64,000 bases of DNA from Ligustrum vulgare. Lineage: Eukaryota > Streptophyta > Magnoliopsida > Lamiales > Oleaceae. A program made the translations under genes and the position numbers. The notes under the pieces are model-generated. The model made no database searches. It worked only from the letters and a program-made list of their open reading frames with translations, and had not been told where the DNA came from. The stretch is taken from assembly GCA_963555705.1 (NCBI GenBank), contig OY743170.1, positions 12,873,096 to 12,937,095 on the forward strand, in the 5' to 3' direction. Positions 22,313 to 33,838 of the stretch are shown here, piece by piece. The first letter of the stretch is position 1. The number at the start of each line of letters is the position of its first letter.

Positions 22313-23425
22313 CCATCAAAGGTTTTTTATGAGCCTAGGAGGGGAAACGGGTTTTCTTTTCTTACCAAAATGGTGACTAGAAAGAGGTGGTTCAAGAATG
22401 GAGCGGCAATCGGTAAGAGTCACCACTCCATATTTCTTCTTTGTTTGATCAGGATTGGCTTTAGAAGAATGCGCCGCGATTAATCCAGCAGCTGCTAGAG
22501 CTCCACACAGTTTAATGCCTCTAGATTTGCAACCCTGGATAGATTTACAAAGTTGAAGTTTCCTTAAAAGGAAAAATATTGTTACATATGCTAAACAGAT
22601 TAAACAAAGACTTACGACAAGAATCCTGTCGGTGTCCTGCGTGTTCATTTGTAGCCTCACAACCTCGGAACACCTGGGCCACTTCACATTCTTAAACTTC
22701 AAATTTGTAAGTCTCAATGAATTCACTGAATATCCCAACATGTCCATGCCATGAACCCAGAATGTTTTCTTTGCCAACCCACTTGGAATGAGATCCTCAA
22801 TTCCCAAATTACCCTCCTTATCATTCTCTATTCCTTTCTTCACCTCGCCTTTCTCACCGTCCTTCGCCAGTTCCATCAGCTCCCTGAGCAAGGACACGGC
22901 CGTGGTCCGGTCGCATATCACGGTGTGAAACCGAAGCATGATGACACATTTTGCATCAGGCAATGTGTATACACTAGCAAACATTACATCAATGCCATTG
23001 GGTGGGAAAGAACTGGGATCGGACCATTTGTTGCTGTTCAGTTCATGCTGCAAGAGTAAATGAAATGGAGAAAGATTTTTATAGTTTCCATTGTCGCTTA
23101 GGTTTTTAAGGAGCTCTAAGGTTGATGACGGATCGAACGACTTGATTTTTACAGGCGGAGCAGCCTTGGAGTTGAGGAATGAAAACTCTTTCGTTGTGGT
23201 GTTATAGTGAAGTTTGGAGCGGAGGAGAGGGTGGCTACTTTGGAGCTTAGCAAGTACTTTATGCATAACCGAGATCACGAATGATGGCTTACTCATTTGC
23301 AGCCCCAATACCGTGATGCCTGTGTGACATGTCACTGCACGACACCAACTATGTTCAGTTCTACTCAGTACTCTGGATTCAGGTTCTAACATTTTAGCCT
23401 TCTGGTCTACATGAGCTCCTGCCAT
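21728..23425 (-). CDS. Acyltransferase-fold (CAT/condensation superfamily, PapA5-like plant subgroup) protein, three exons
   Basis: Exons are 23425-22616, 22534-22366 and 22182-21728, giving 477 residues in one frame. Intron 1 (22535-22615, 81 bp) is GTAAGT...ATCCAG. Intron 2 (22183-22365, 183 bp) is GTAAGA...TTCCAG and splits a Gly codon. The start is the ATG at 23425; the three codons before it begin with GTG. N-terminal SRTEHSWCRA (about 21-30), SHPLLRSKLHY (64-74) and the central RFHTVICDR (165-173) are hallmarks of the condensation/alcohol-acetyltransferase type fold. GIKLCGALAAAGLIAAHS (276-293) and FYHSAVLNIHT (328-338) belong to the C-terminal half. The protein probably transfers or binds acyl groups in the cytosol, but substrate and activity are unknown. 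The usual HHxxxDG motif reads H167-T-V-I-C-D172-R, so the catalytic His position is Thr. No frameshift is visible, so the gene looks intact. Confidence 0.85.
22183..22365 (-). other. Intron 2 of the acyltransferase-like gene, with an A-homopolymer
   Basis: GT...AG intron. A run of about 30 T on the plus strand (22279-22311) gives a long A run on the transcribed strand. The branch/polypyrimidine region before TTCCAG is normal. Confidence 0.8.
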
Positions 23426-23545
23426 CTCGTACACGACGGTCGGGTGGACAGACCGATGGACGAGCGAGACGGAGTTGGATAGTGGTTGTGTTCTAAAGAG
23501 AATGTATTAAAAAGCAATAAATGTTACGAGTACAAATAGAAATTA

Positions 23546-23557
23546 GCATGCATGCAT
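23546..23557. promoter_or_regulatory. RY-type CATGCATGCA motif upstream of the acyltransferase-like gene
   Basis: CATGCATGCA lies about 125 bp upstream of the ATG, next to CCAATTGG. CATGCA (RY) is bound by B3 factors of the ABI3/FUS3/LEC2 group and is common in seed-expressed promoters. A possible TATATA stretch (about 23577-23586) lies further upstream rather than downstream, so the promoter layout is uncertain. Confidence 0.3.
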
Positions 23558-23727
23558 TGGCCAATTGGGTGACACACATATATAAAGGAATTAGGAATGG
23601 ACCCCAGTGTGACACAAAGTAAATAGTGTTTATAATATTTCCCGAATTTATTCCTAGGTCTACAGGTTATGTTAAAGATAGTTGCGTGCCTTGAGTAAAT
23701 TGAATTTCAAACCCTAAAAAGTAAAAA

Positions 23728-24493
23728 GCCTGTTCGGCGGTATTTTCAAAGTAAATATTGGATTGAAAAGTTATTGGAAAAATATATTTTGTTAAAAATA
23801 ATTTTAAAAAATATGTTGTTTATAAATAAATATTGTTATGACAAAGCCTCGTTCTGATAAAATTGGTTTAAAGATTTGTTTATAGACGGTCTCATCTGAC
23901 AATTTTATTGAAAAGTTAATAATTTTGACTGATCAATAATTTTCGCCCATCCTTTTTTATATTTGTAAAAATGAACAAATAAAATATTTTCGCCCATCCT
24001 TTTTTACATTTGTAAAAATGAACAAATAAAATATTGACATGCGTATCGATATTTATAAACAATATTTATTTATAAAATATTCGAGTTCAAGTTTACCGAA
24101 CCAAGTGTTTACAGTACATACATTTCTAAACAGTAACATAACATGGACCGACGTGACCCATCTTTTAGGTATGGGGAAGAAAAGATCTTAAATGCCATTA
24201 AATTGTGGGTTTGAATATTTGCACCAGAAACCTGACACTCAAATCTCATTATTTTTTTATTTTTATTTTTATTTTTTTGTCCAGTATGGCCATAGCTATA
24301 CTTTGCTAGGGTGTTCTTTTAGATTTAATATGAAATATTTTATGTCAAATTAAGAAATTAAAATTATTTGTTGATATATTTGTGTTTTTTAGATAAGATG
24401 AAAGATTAAAAATTGAAGAGAGAAAATATAAATGATTAAAAAATGATATGAAAAATTGTGTAATTTAAATTTTCGTAATGATAGCGAACAGGC
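23728..24493. mobile_element. Non-autonomous TIR element (about 770 bp)
   Basis: Ends GCCTGTTCGGCGG and, reverse complemented, GCCTGTTCGCTATC. Inside, a CGCCCATCCTTTTTTA(T/C)ATTTG block of about 50 bp is tandemly repeated (23943-24030). Non-coding. Confidence 0.6.
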
Positions 24494-25139
24494 CTATTAA
24501 CTGCAAAGTCTGCAACTGAGAAGCAGATAAGATACGATGCTTGCTCAACCATTAACAGAGAGAGTTTATTGCCAGTTTAAATGCAGTGATTTCCTTGATA
24601 ACATTATTTAAATACACGACTTATTTTGATAAAAGTTTTTTATTTATAAATAAAGGATGTGATGTTTTAAAAGTAAAATATGATATTGAAAAGTAATTTC
24701 GAAAAATATGTATGGTTAAAAAGTGATTTGAAAAAATGTGATTTTCATAAACATGTTTCTAAATAAGATCAAATTTATTCAACACTCAATTTCAACCATC
24801 TATCTTATGTAATATTCGGTAATAGGTTCAGGATTTTTTTTTCTAGGTAAGATGTGTGATTGAAAAGCGGAGGGAGAAAATATATAAAGTTAAAAAGTGT
24901 TTTGAAAAATTGTGCAGATTATAATTATTTGATTCATAAACTAAAAGATTCCCTTTAACGAATACATGTCAAGTCTACCATTTTTTAATTTTCAAATATT
25001 TTTTAACCACATATTCTCAAAATCACAATTTTTTCCAAAAAATGGGGCTAAACATCAGTCAAAATTAAACATTAATCTCAACTAAATGTTCATAATTACT
25101 AGTCACTTTTAATTACACCCAATACTATTTCTCTTTGTA
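24494..25139. other. AT-rich DNA with dispersed MITE-type fragments
   Basis: Holds several diverged copies of a GTGTGRTTGAAAAGYGGAG / GGTTAAAAAGTGATTTG motif (24660-24760, 24840-24930, 24985-25040), shared with many other places in the window. No gene seen. Confidence 0.4.
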
Positions 25140-25255
25140 GCGTACCTAGTCCTCAAGGGCTGCCGGCCTTCTACTCATGATCTTTCCACTCCTCCCTGGT
25201 CGTCCTGCTCCTCAAGGGCTGGCAGCCTCGTTTCCAGGAAGTGGATTTTTGCCTC

Positions 25256-25313
25256 TCCAGGGATTCGAACCTTGTACCTAGGGGTTAAGTACAAACTTTA
25301 TGAAATCCCTGGT
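25256..25313. other. Hairpin with a pol III B-box match
   Basis: CCAGGGATT and AATCCCTGG form a 9-bp inverted repeat around about 37 bases. The minus strand contains AAGGTTCGAATCCC, a good tRNA B-box. No complete cloverleaf fits, so this is at most a tRNA- or SINE-derived remnant. Confidence 0.3.
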
Positions 25314-25878
25314 TTTAAAGTGCACGGACGAGACTACTCACACCCGATGATTTTAAAGAGCCTATGATTTTCAAAGAGAAGCCCCGTGCTTTAATGCACA
25401 AGAAGAGACTACCCACACCTTATGTTTCTAAAGAGCCTGCATTTATGTGTTCAATTATATTGTAGATTAATTAATGGGCGATGAGTCTACTGAGTATTTC
25501 TATGAAATGCTCATGTCTATTTTAACAACATTTGCAGATCTCGGAGAGGGTGGCAAGTGATGGATGATTGTGGCAATAGACGTTAAATAGTTGAAAACCT
25601 TATTTTAATGATTTCCGTATTTCCAAACATTTGATAATTTTGAGAATTTCAGTTATTTGAGAAATTATGACATTGTCAATTGATTTACAATATTAATGCC
25701 TCGATTTATTATGTCGAATTATTTCATAAATGTCTTCAATTTTATCGACCATAACCATTACAGTTTATTTAATGTTGCCAAAAATGAACTTCAGTTATTT
25801 CTTCCGCAAAAGTATTATTCGAAAAATTAGATCAGACGATGACATGGTGAACAGGGTATTTAGAACTCGGGGCGTTAC
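25314..25878 (+). mobile_element. 3' part of a gypsy LTR of the 35.4-38.2 kb family
   Basis: Colinear with 37681-38181: GTGCACGGACGAGACTACTC, GGCGATGAGTCTACTGAGTA, TTTGCAGATCTCGGAGA and the terminal ACTCGGGGCGTTACA. The 5' part of the LTR is missing. The shared TTTGCAG|ATCTCGGAG segment looks like a splice acceptor inside the LTR. Confidence 0.75.
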
Positions 25879-25984
25879 ACTCTTACTATTCCTAATGACA
25901 AAACATTAATAAATTTGTCAAAGGGTGGCTCATATTTAATTGATAAAAAGGATGTTTTAAAACATATTCATAGTTGACAAGGCC

Positions 25985-26836
25985 CTCTTCTCTATGCTGT
26001 TTCAAGGTCGTTTTCTATTTTTTATTTTCGAAAACACTAAAAACGCGTTCTCTTTACTATTTTCGAAAATGCATTTGAAAAACAAAAAAAAACAAAAAAA
26101 TTGTACACAAAACATAAAACGTCCAAAACCTCATTTTGAGCGTTTTAAGTGTATTTCAACAAAAAATATTCAAAACATGGAAAATGCGTTTTGGGATTTT
26201 TTTTTTTTTTTTTTTTAAAAGAATTATCCTAACTTGGAACAAAGCTTAATTTTATTTTATTTTATTTTATTTTTTTTTTGGAGAATTATCCAAGCTTGGA
26301 ACTAAACCTAAAAAAAGTTTTTTTTTTGTTTTTTTTAGAATTATCCTAATTTGGAACTAAATCTAAAATTAAGTTTTATTGAATTCAATATCAACATTAC
26401 GAAAAAAATTAAGTGGGAATTCTTGTTGTTATATTTCAAAAAAGTCTTGATAAATGGACTCTAGTAGTTTTGAAAGAACTTGCATTTTCTAGATTTTAAT
26501 AGAACTAGAGCTTCCTCAAATCCCGAAATAGACCAAGCTGTATTAATATAGATTTTTAGTGCTCATATTAGTGTGTTGTATGTAACCATTTTTTCAATGT
26601 ATTATGAAAGGAAATTTGAGTTTGAGTCAATGGTATTCTGCAAGCAAATTAATTAAAAATAATTTAAGTATTATTCTACAAAATTTCAAACGGAACTTGT
26701 TTTCCAGCTTTTCATTTTCAAAAAAAGTTTTCACAAATGACAAACCAAATACGTTTTCAACAAATTTGAAAACAAAAATAAAAACATAAAACATTTTCGA
26801 AAAATGAAAATACAAAATAAAATACGAACAGAACGC
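25985..26836. mobile_element. TIR element family B, diverged copy
   Basis: The left end GGCCCTCTTCTCTATGCTG and following CGTTTTC/AAAACGCG blocks match the ends of the elements at 46079 and 27126. The right end GAACAGAACGCC is the diverged partner. TTTTATT runs and TAATTTGGAACTAAAT-type repeats fill the interior, and no ORF is meaningful. Confidence 0.5.
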
Positions 26837-27125
26837 CAGATAAGTATTTATAAACAATTTAAGTTAAATACATAAAAAATGAGTGGTAAATAAGTTTCTA
26901 ATACTTATGAGTCTCTCAAAATATGTAGATAAACATTGGCTAATTACAACTCAAAGCTTTGGCTGAGGATTACCTTCCAACTTTTGAAACTAAGCAAATT
27001 TGAGAATTGAGTTATTGATAAGTGAATACTTATTACTTATAAGTCCAACAAAATATGTTAGTAAAAAATGATTTAAATTATTATAAACAAGAGGCAAACA
27101 ACGAACTAGATTACTCAAATGTTAA

Positions 27126-27938
27126 GTGGCCGTTCTCTTTGTATTTCGATTTTGGATTTTGAGTTTTGGATTTTGTTTTGAATTTTGAATTTTAGTTGTT
27201 TGTTTTGAGATTGCCAAAAATATGTTCTCTTTGTGATTTTGAAAAACTGTTTTAAAAATAGAAAACTGAAAAATGTATTTACTTTGTAATTTTTTGATAT
27301 ATTTATTTTGTAATATTTTATATGTAAAAAATGGTTGATTTGTTGAATTACATTAATTTTAATATTAATAAATCAGTTAGTTCTCTATGTCAATAAATTC
27401 ATCATTAATATTGTTTCAGCTAAACAAAAATTTAACTTCATACCAACAAAATCTTAACATGAATCTATATATAAAGGCAAAATAATATAAGAACTTTAAG
27501 TGAATGAAGTGTCTCACATTTAAAATAATAATAATAATAATAATAATGAAAAATAAAAAATTACAAAAAAAAAATCTTAACATGAATCTATATAATGGCA
27601 AAATAATATAAGAATTTCAAGTGAAGGAAGTGTCTCTTATTTTTACAAAAAAAAAAAAAAATCTTAAAATGAATCTATATATAATGGAAAAATAATATAA
27701 GAACTTCAAGTGAATGAAGTGTCTCACTTTTACAAAAATTACAAAAAAAAAACTTAACATGGATCTATATATATAATGACAAAATAATATAAGAACTTCA
27801 AGTGAATGAAGTGTTTCACTTTTACAAAAATAATAATAATAATAATAATAATAATTTACAAAAAAAAAAATCTTAGCATGGATCTATATATAATGACAAA
27901 ATAACATAAGAATTTCAAGTGAATGAAGTGTCTCACAT

Positions 27939-27997
<59 letters not shown>

Positions 27998-28304
27998 ATA
28001 CAAAAAAAAAAAAAAAAAATCTTAACGTGGTCTATATATAATGACAAAATAATATAAGAACTTCAAGTGAAGGAAGTGTCTCACATTTACAAAAAAAAAA
28101 AAAAATCCAAAATCATATTTTGGTTTTTTGGACTTTTTAACACAAAATATTCAAAACGCAATAAACTCATTTTGAGTTTTCTTTGTATTTTTTTGGTGTT
28201 TTGGAAAACGTGTTTTTGAAAATGGGCAAAGTGAACGTATTTTCGATATTTTCAAAAATCGAAAACTCAAAACAGGCTCAAAACAGCAAAGAGAACGGGG
28301 CTAA
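27126..28304 (-). mobile_element. TIR element family B, full copy with internal tandem repeats
   Basis: Ends GGCCGTTCTCTTTGTATTTCG and, reverse complemented, GCCCCGTTCTCTTTGCTG, with TAA on both sides as a possible 3-bp target duplication. The centre holds about six units of roughly 110 bp. Each contains TATATATAATGRCAAAATAAT, an ACTTCAAGTGAAGGAAGTG palindromic segment and a variable (TAA)n or A run. No transposase is encoded. Opposite orientation to 46079-47189. Confidence 0.8.
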
Positions 28305-29144
28305 GTTTTTACTTAATTTCTTTTTCTTGCTTCCAGTTGCATTTTTCAACACAAATATTTAAGGTTAATTAAGTAATGATATGAAGCTCAAATGGTATTC
28401 TAACATTTGGCACTATATGGTAAATATAATTAATGTAGTCACATAGCACTACATAATTTATTGGAATAATGTTGTGTCCAATGGAGATCATCCTCGCGCG
28501 TTTGGTGTGGTGGGCAATGAATATGTATGAAATAGTAAGACGGATAAATTTGTGGATATTTATTGATTATACCATTTAATGATATAATATCATATAGGAC
28601 AATCCTAGTGGGTACATTCAAAACATCACTATTTCTTTAAAATGCCATCAAAGAGGAGCAGAGTCTTCTTAACAATACCCCAACTTCAATTAAAAAAAAT
28701 CCACTCTGATGTTTGGGGTGGACTGTTGAAGAAGATGAGTTGCTTTTTTTTTATTTTTTTTATTTTCTCCTTTTATTTTTTTTGGAAAGACGAGAATACT
28801 CTCGCTTAACAAGCATTTTGATGGAAATTACGTTCCGCACAATAAAATATGGAATTGAGGGTGAAAATATAAAAGATTGAAAAGTAAGTACATTTTGCAC
28901 AATATATAAAAATGAAATGTAAAGACGTTTTATTCTAATAAAAGGTAAAACTAAGGGTGGAAATGTTAAAGATTGAAATGTATGGACTTTTTGCACAATA
29001 AAAGTAAAGGCGAAAATGTTTTGTACTAATTAACATTTATTTTCTCTTTTTCATTTTTTTGGAAAAACGAAAATACATTTTACTTAACAAGGCATTTGGA
29101 TGAAAATGATAAAATGACGTGTGTTGCAAAGCAAATTTGAATCA
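28305..29144. other. AT-rich intergenic sequence with small duplications
   Basis: A segment around 28780-28900 (TTTTTTTTGGAAAGACGAGAAT...AACAAGCATTT) recurs diverged at 29050-29100. No gene seen. Confidence 0.4.
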
Positions 29145-29284
29145 AGAGCCCATTTGGTAGTTGAAAATTTCTATCTCAACTTTTCAAATTCAATTTCAAC
29201 TATCTATTTTTAAATCACATATCCATTAAAAAGTTAAAAAAAAAATCATAAATACCAAAATTTTCATATTATCAAATAGGCTCT
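29145..29284. mobile_element. MITE family A, copy 2
   Basis: Ends AGAGCCCATTTGGTAG and, reverse complemented, AGAGCCTATTTGATAA, about 140 bp. The interior matches copy 1 at 13523-13683. Confidence 0.7.
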
Positions 29285-30218
29285 AAGAGCAAAAATACCA
29301 AAATAAAAGATTGAGACTTTTTGCACAAGATAAGTGAAAGATAATGATGTTTACTTTTGCACAAGACAAGTGATAGATAATGATGTTTTGTGCCAATTAT
29401 CCATAATTAAAATGAAAATTACAGCAAGAGTCCTACATCTATTCAAAATGAACAAGTAAGCCTGCTTCTCCAACTACTCGCCATTCCGACACAATACACC
29501 CCACACGGCCACACAAACCAACGTTTTCGAAAAGGTTGGGGACGAGTTTTACGACATTGTGAAGACTTCAACTGATCCTTTTACGACATTGTGAAGACTT
29601 CAACTGATCCACCAATTAAACACCTCTTTGACATCGTTGGGTTGACACGTGCCCCCATCCCCTTATTTATTTATTTTGCCCTTCTTATTTCTGAACTGAC
29701 ATTTGTGTCTCAGAATATTGCCATCTCTGGTAGGATGTGCTTTCATTTTCACTAGCTAGAATTATTTTTCCTTAGTTAGCCTTTGTCCAGCCATGTGAAC
29801 ATTAAGAGCTGCATGTGGTGGTACACACCGTTTATGGATCTTCTCTCCTCTTTTGAGTCCCATTATTTCTCATAAAATTTACCATTTTTTTTTACAGTAA
29901 TCAATCTCAATCATCCAAAAAAGTAAAGTCCACAATTTTTTACTTTTCAAACCACTTTTTAACCATTAAATTTTCAAAACTCAAATTATAAATTGAATTA
30001 ATGGGACTCGAACAAGGGCTTATTTATTTATTATTCGTTGAGAACTTCTCAAGTTTTCATAATGTGCTCGTAATATCAAGTTTTATCAAGTTACTTGTAT
30101 TTTTTAGTTTGGATCCGCACCTCAAAAATTGAAAGTAGACGTGTTTTTTACTTTTTATGTGAGGTATGGACAATTTTTTACGGTTGACTGGAAATAATTG
30201 TACATAAATATAAGCTGA
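29285..30218. other. Intergenic sequence, small direct duplication
   Basis: A 33-bp block (TTTTACGACATTGTGAAGAC...) is exactly repeated in tandem at about 29548-29611. Another copy of the CAAACCACTTTTTAACCA motif lies at 29949-29968. No gene recognised. Confidence 0.5.
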
Positions 30219-30769
30219 GACGGAGCTAGGGGTGGCGACAGCCCCTCAACATTGTCTGCTGATCAACTATCTTTAGTTAATTTGTAATGTATTTTTCAGT
30301 TTCGTCCCCTTAAAATTTTGATTTTTTTTTCCCATAATAAATATTGACTCAATAACCTACATTTTAAAATTCAACCATACAAAAAAATTAGACATAAATG
30401 AAAGATCCAATAGTATAGCACAAATCCAATACAAAATCATTTAAGCAAATGATGAGGACAAGGAGAGACCAATTTTAGATATCCAAGTCATCTATACCAT
30501 CTGTTATATAGATAGACAGTTTAATTTTTGACGTCCATCTAATATTTATGTTTTCAATTTGTATAGCGTTAAACACATAAATGAACAAATTATTTTTGTA
30601 TCGATAAATTGATTATTTTTTTGATCAGTCAATCTAACTTGCTTATTTTGATACTCAAAATCGTCGTTTTCAATCTCCTTAGTTAAAAATAATAATAATT
30701 CGGGGGGCTCCGCACCCCTCCACTCCTCGGATTTTCGCCCACTGCAACATCGAAAATCCTGGCTACGTC
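30219..30769. mobile_element. Non-autonomous TIR element (GACGGAGCTAGG / GACGTAGCCAGG ends)
   Basis: The left GACGGAGCTAGG and the right, reverse complemented, GACGTAGCCAGG bound 551 bp. This type of terminus (ACGGAGCCAGG) is widespread in plant hAT-like non-autonomous elements. Non-coding inside; the minus ORF at 30546-30887 runs across its border and is spurious. Confidence 0.6.
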
Positions 30770-30788
30770 CATGAATGTAAGGTATTAA

Positions 30789-31006
30789 GGCTATGTTTGA
30801 TTCAACATGTAAAAGGCAAAAGCATGCAAATTTTCTCACCAAAATTATGAGAAAATGTTTTTCAAAAAATTGGCTTAATTTGTGCATAAGATTATTGTAT
30901 CAAGAAAATAATTTTCAATCAAAATTTTCAGTCAAACGCAAAAAGATGGAAAATCTTTTCCTTCATATGACATTTTTCTAGAAAATTATTTCTAATCAAA
31001 CGTAGC
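30789..31006. mobile_element. Tourist-like MITE (about 218 bp)
   Basis: Ends GGCTATGTTTGATT and, reverse complemented, AGCTACGTTTGATTAG, with TTAA and TAAA flanks compatible with a TTA/TAA duplication. The interior is TTTTC/GAAAA-rich and foldback-like. Confidence 0.6.
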
Positions 31007-31317
31007 TAAAAAGAAAATATTGGGATTAAATTGATTATTTTTAATAGTTGAGGATCAAGTTGATAATCCAACAATAGATTAGACCATAACGCAATTCTTC
31101 TTTAATATGTTTATCATGGAATGGTCAAGAAAAAATGAAGGCTGGTAGATGTAATTTATTACAAGAATTCATTGCAACATGGTTGCAACATGGACTGTTA
31201 ATCATGGCCAATCGAAAAGTGTCACTATAGCGACTTTCATGGACCACCGCAAAGAATTAACGCAATGAATGCTTTGTTATGTGAATATATACCACTATTT
31301 TCAAATTAGGATCAGAA
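31007..31317. other. Intergenic sequence, nothing recognised
   Basis: No ORF, RNA gene or repeat border seen. Confidence 0.4.
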
Positions 31318-31573
31318 TTTGCGGGACGATCGAGAAACTCGTGATTCAGGAAAAAAATTAGGGTGGATAACCTCTAAAATTCAGTTTCGTCAAGTCTTGT
31401 TTACGACCCAGGGTCGACTCGGGAAACTCGACGACCCGGTTTTACTCGAGTTTTGTAATTTTTTAATACTTTTTAAATTTTACTTTAATGCCTGAGTCGA
31501 CGTCGAGTTGACCACCGAACCCTTCACCCGGTCCCTCGGTCAAGTCGATAGTCGGGCTGAGTCTGAAAACATT
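31318..31573 (+). repeat. Repeat family C, copy 1 (about 255 bp)
   Basis: GAAACTCG/GTCGACTCGG/GACCCGGTTT-rich left part, a TTTTAATACTTTTTAAATTTT spacer, a TCGGTCAAGTCGATAGTCGG block and the end CTGAAAACATTG. Homologous to 33285-33565 and, inverted, 33576-33838. Probably a MITE: CAATGTTTTCAAA termini are common in plants. Confidence 0.6.
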
Positions 31574-33284
31574 GAAGTATACTAGTATTTCACTCGTGCT
31601 ATTCGTAATTTCGATTTCGATAAATATTCGTAAAATTTTAATATTTATACGTAATCAACACAAAAATAAAAACAAAAAAGAATATTCTATTACCATAATT
31701 ATTAAACTCTAAAAAAACAACATAGTTAATCAAAATTATTAAAAATTTCTTTGAATGGTACATGTCAATTTATATATTCAAATAATAAAAGTCTATTGAT
31801 TTCAATAATTTTTATGAATTATTATTAACTTCATTGAAGATGAAAAATTAATAGTCTCTTAATGATGCATTATGTTTGATGTAATATTATGGATACGGAT
31901 ATAAAAGTATCTTGAAGGTATCAATATATTTCTCATAATTTTTGCATTTATCTCACGTATTTAACATTTTTTTTTCATTTTTTATTAAAAAAATCAATCA
32001 CAATAATTGTAAATGTGTACTTAGTATTAACCCGAGCAAATATTTGTATTTGACCAACATTCTTTTGACAAACAAAATAAACTGATTTATAAATTTCAAA
32101 TCATTTTTTAAACACACACATTTTCTCTCTCCAAATTTTAACTACTATTTTTTACCTCGAAATCACAAACAAACCAGTTTATAAACAAAATGATGTTAAC
32201 AAACAAATGTGATATCATACTTTGTCCTTATTTGGTAGAAACTAATATCAAGATTTTATTCCAAATCAATTGAATTGAATTGAATTAATTTTCATCAAAA
32301 TCTACTAGAAATTTGATTTTAATCCAATCAAACAAGGGGTTTTTTTTTTGACAAAAATCAAGTAGTTAAAATAATAATTAGTTAAATATCTCAATTACCA
32401 TGTCCAATAACTGACAACATTAAATATCAAGAAATTATACCGAAAATATTATTATCATATAATCTTTAAACAATTAATTAAGAATGAATAAAAAAATATT
32501 AATCGTTATTGACTATAATATTATTAACTAAAGAAAAAATAAAAATAGAAACTCTTCAACACTAGCTTATGTTCGATAATTTTGAATATAAATTTATTTA
32601 TGAACAACACATTTTTTAATCCGCCTTTTATCCATACAAATTTTTTGAACCCACTTTTGAACCACATCTTTTTACCTCGAAAATAATAATATTTTTGTTT
32701 ATCAAAAAGAAAAAAAAAATCTCCGAACGAGGGCCTCAATTATTAAAATAGTTAATAATTATAATATATATATATAGTATACATTTTAAATAATATGATT
32801 TATAATATTAAGGATAACAAATGACTTATCATTTAATAATTAAAACGTAATTTTAATACTGATAACTACACATGATTTATAATATTAAGAATAATAAATA
32901 AATAATTAAATATTAATAATTAAATAATAATTTTAATACCGATCATAGCTATAAATATTTTTTGAACTCATTCAACAATAGCATTAATAATAAAATAATA
33001 ATAATTACAATAAAAATATGCAAATAAAAATAACGGCATCTTAACTATTTACCATAATATATTACTCTAAAAAATAAGAACTAAATTCATACACGATTAA
33101 CTATATAATTTTAATCATATTAAATATGATACTCAAATCGAAATACTATTTGTATTCAAAAAAATTATTAATAATATAATAGATAAATACAAATGTCAAG
33201 AGAATAATAATTTAAAAAAACATAAAACGATAGAATTATATAGAAAGTTTACCGAAAAACTCTTTGTCTTTCAAATAATAGAAA
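31574..33284. other. Very AT-rich intergenic sequence with MITE fragments
   Basis: Fragments with AAATCATTTTTTAAACACACAC and GAACCCACTTTTGAACCACAT (about 32095-32180 and 32570-32720) belong to the dispersed AACCACTTTTTAACCACA family. The rest is simple AT-rich DNA. No gene seen. Confidence 0.4.
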
Positions 33285-33838
33285 AAGTGTAATCGTGACC
33301 CGGACAAAATATGGGTTGGTCAACCCCTAAAACCCAATCCTGTGAAATTCGATCAACGACCGGGAAACAAGGTCGACTCGGATTAGAATTTGACCAAGGT
33401 TTTGTATTTTTATGTATTTTTGTATTTTTTATATTTTTATATTTTTAAATATTATTTTAATGTTCAGGTCAACCTCGATACTGATGAGTTCACTCTGGGT
33501 TGACCCTCTGACCTTTGTTCTGATTCCTCAGCCAAGTGGATGGTCGGACCGAATCTGAAAACATTGGTTAAGATCAATGTTTTCAAATCCAACCTAGTCA
33601 TCGACTCGACTGAAAGATCGGATCAAGAGTCAGAAGGTCAACTCGAACATTAAAATAATATTTAAAAATATTAAAATTTAAAATAAAATACAAAATTCGG
33701 GTCAAACCCGAATTTCTCGAGTCGGCCAGGGGCGTTGATCGGATTTCACCAGGCTAGATTTTAGCCTTTTTGGGGTTGCTCATCCTTATTTTTTCCCTGG
33801 ATTGCAAGTTTCCGATCATTCTAGTCTGGGTTTGAAAA
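33285..33838. repeat. Repeat family C, two copies as a large inverted repeat
   Basis: Copy 2 (33285-33565) and copy 3 (33576-33838) are in opposite orientation and meet at their CTGAAAACATTG / CAATGTTTTCAAA ends with about 10 bp between them. A transcript would fold into a long hairpin with arms of about 260 bp. The arms are diverged, so pairing would be imperfect. Confidence 0.7.

Noticed and set aside
22316..22630. Continuous 372-codon minus ORF treated as a single exon
   Set aside because: It reads through an 81-bp in-frame intron and past the exon 2 donor into intron 2. The spliced three-exon model joins conserved blocks and is preferred. The annotated start also moves to the ATG at 23425 because 23434 is GTG.
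25256..25313. Possible tRNA gene from GGTTCGAATCCC
   Set aside because: No D-arm, anticodon arm or proper acceptor stem spacing; at most a SINE/tRNA-derived remnant.
27470..28080. CRISPR-like regularly spaced repeats
   Set aside because: Plant nuclear DNA. The units are degenerate, contain TAA microsatellites and lie inside a TIR element.
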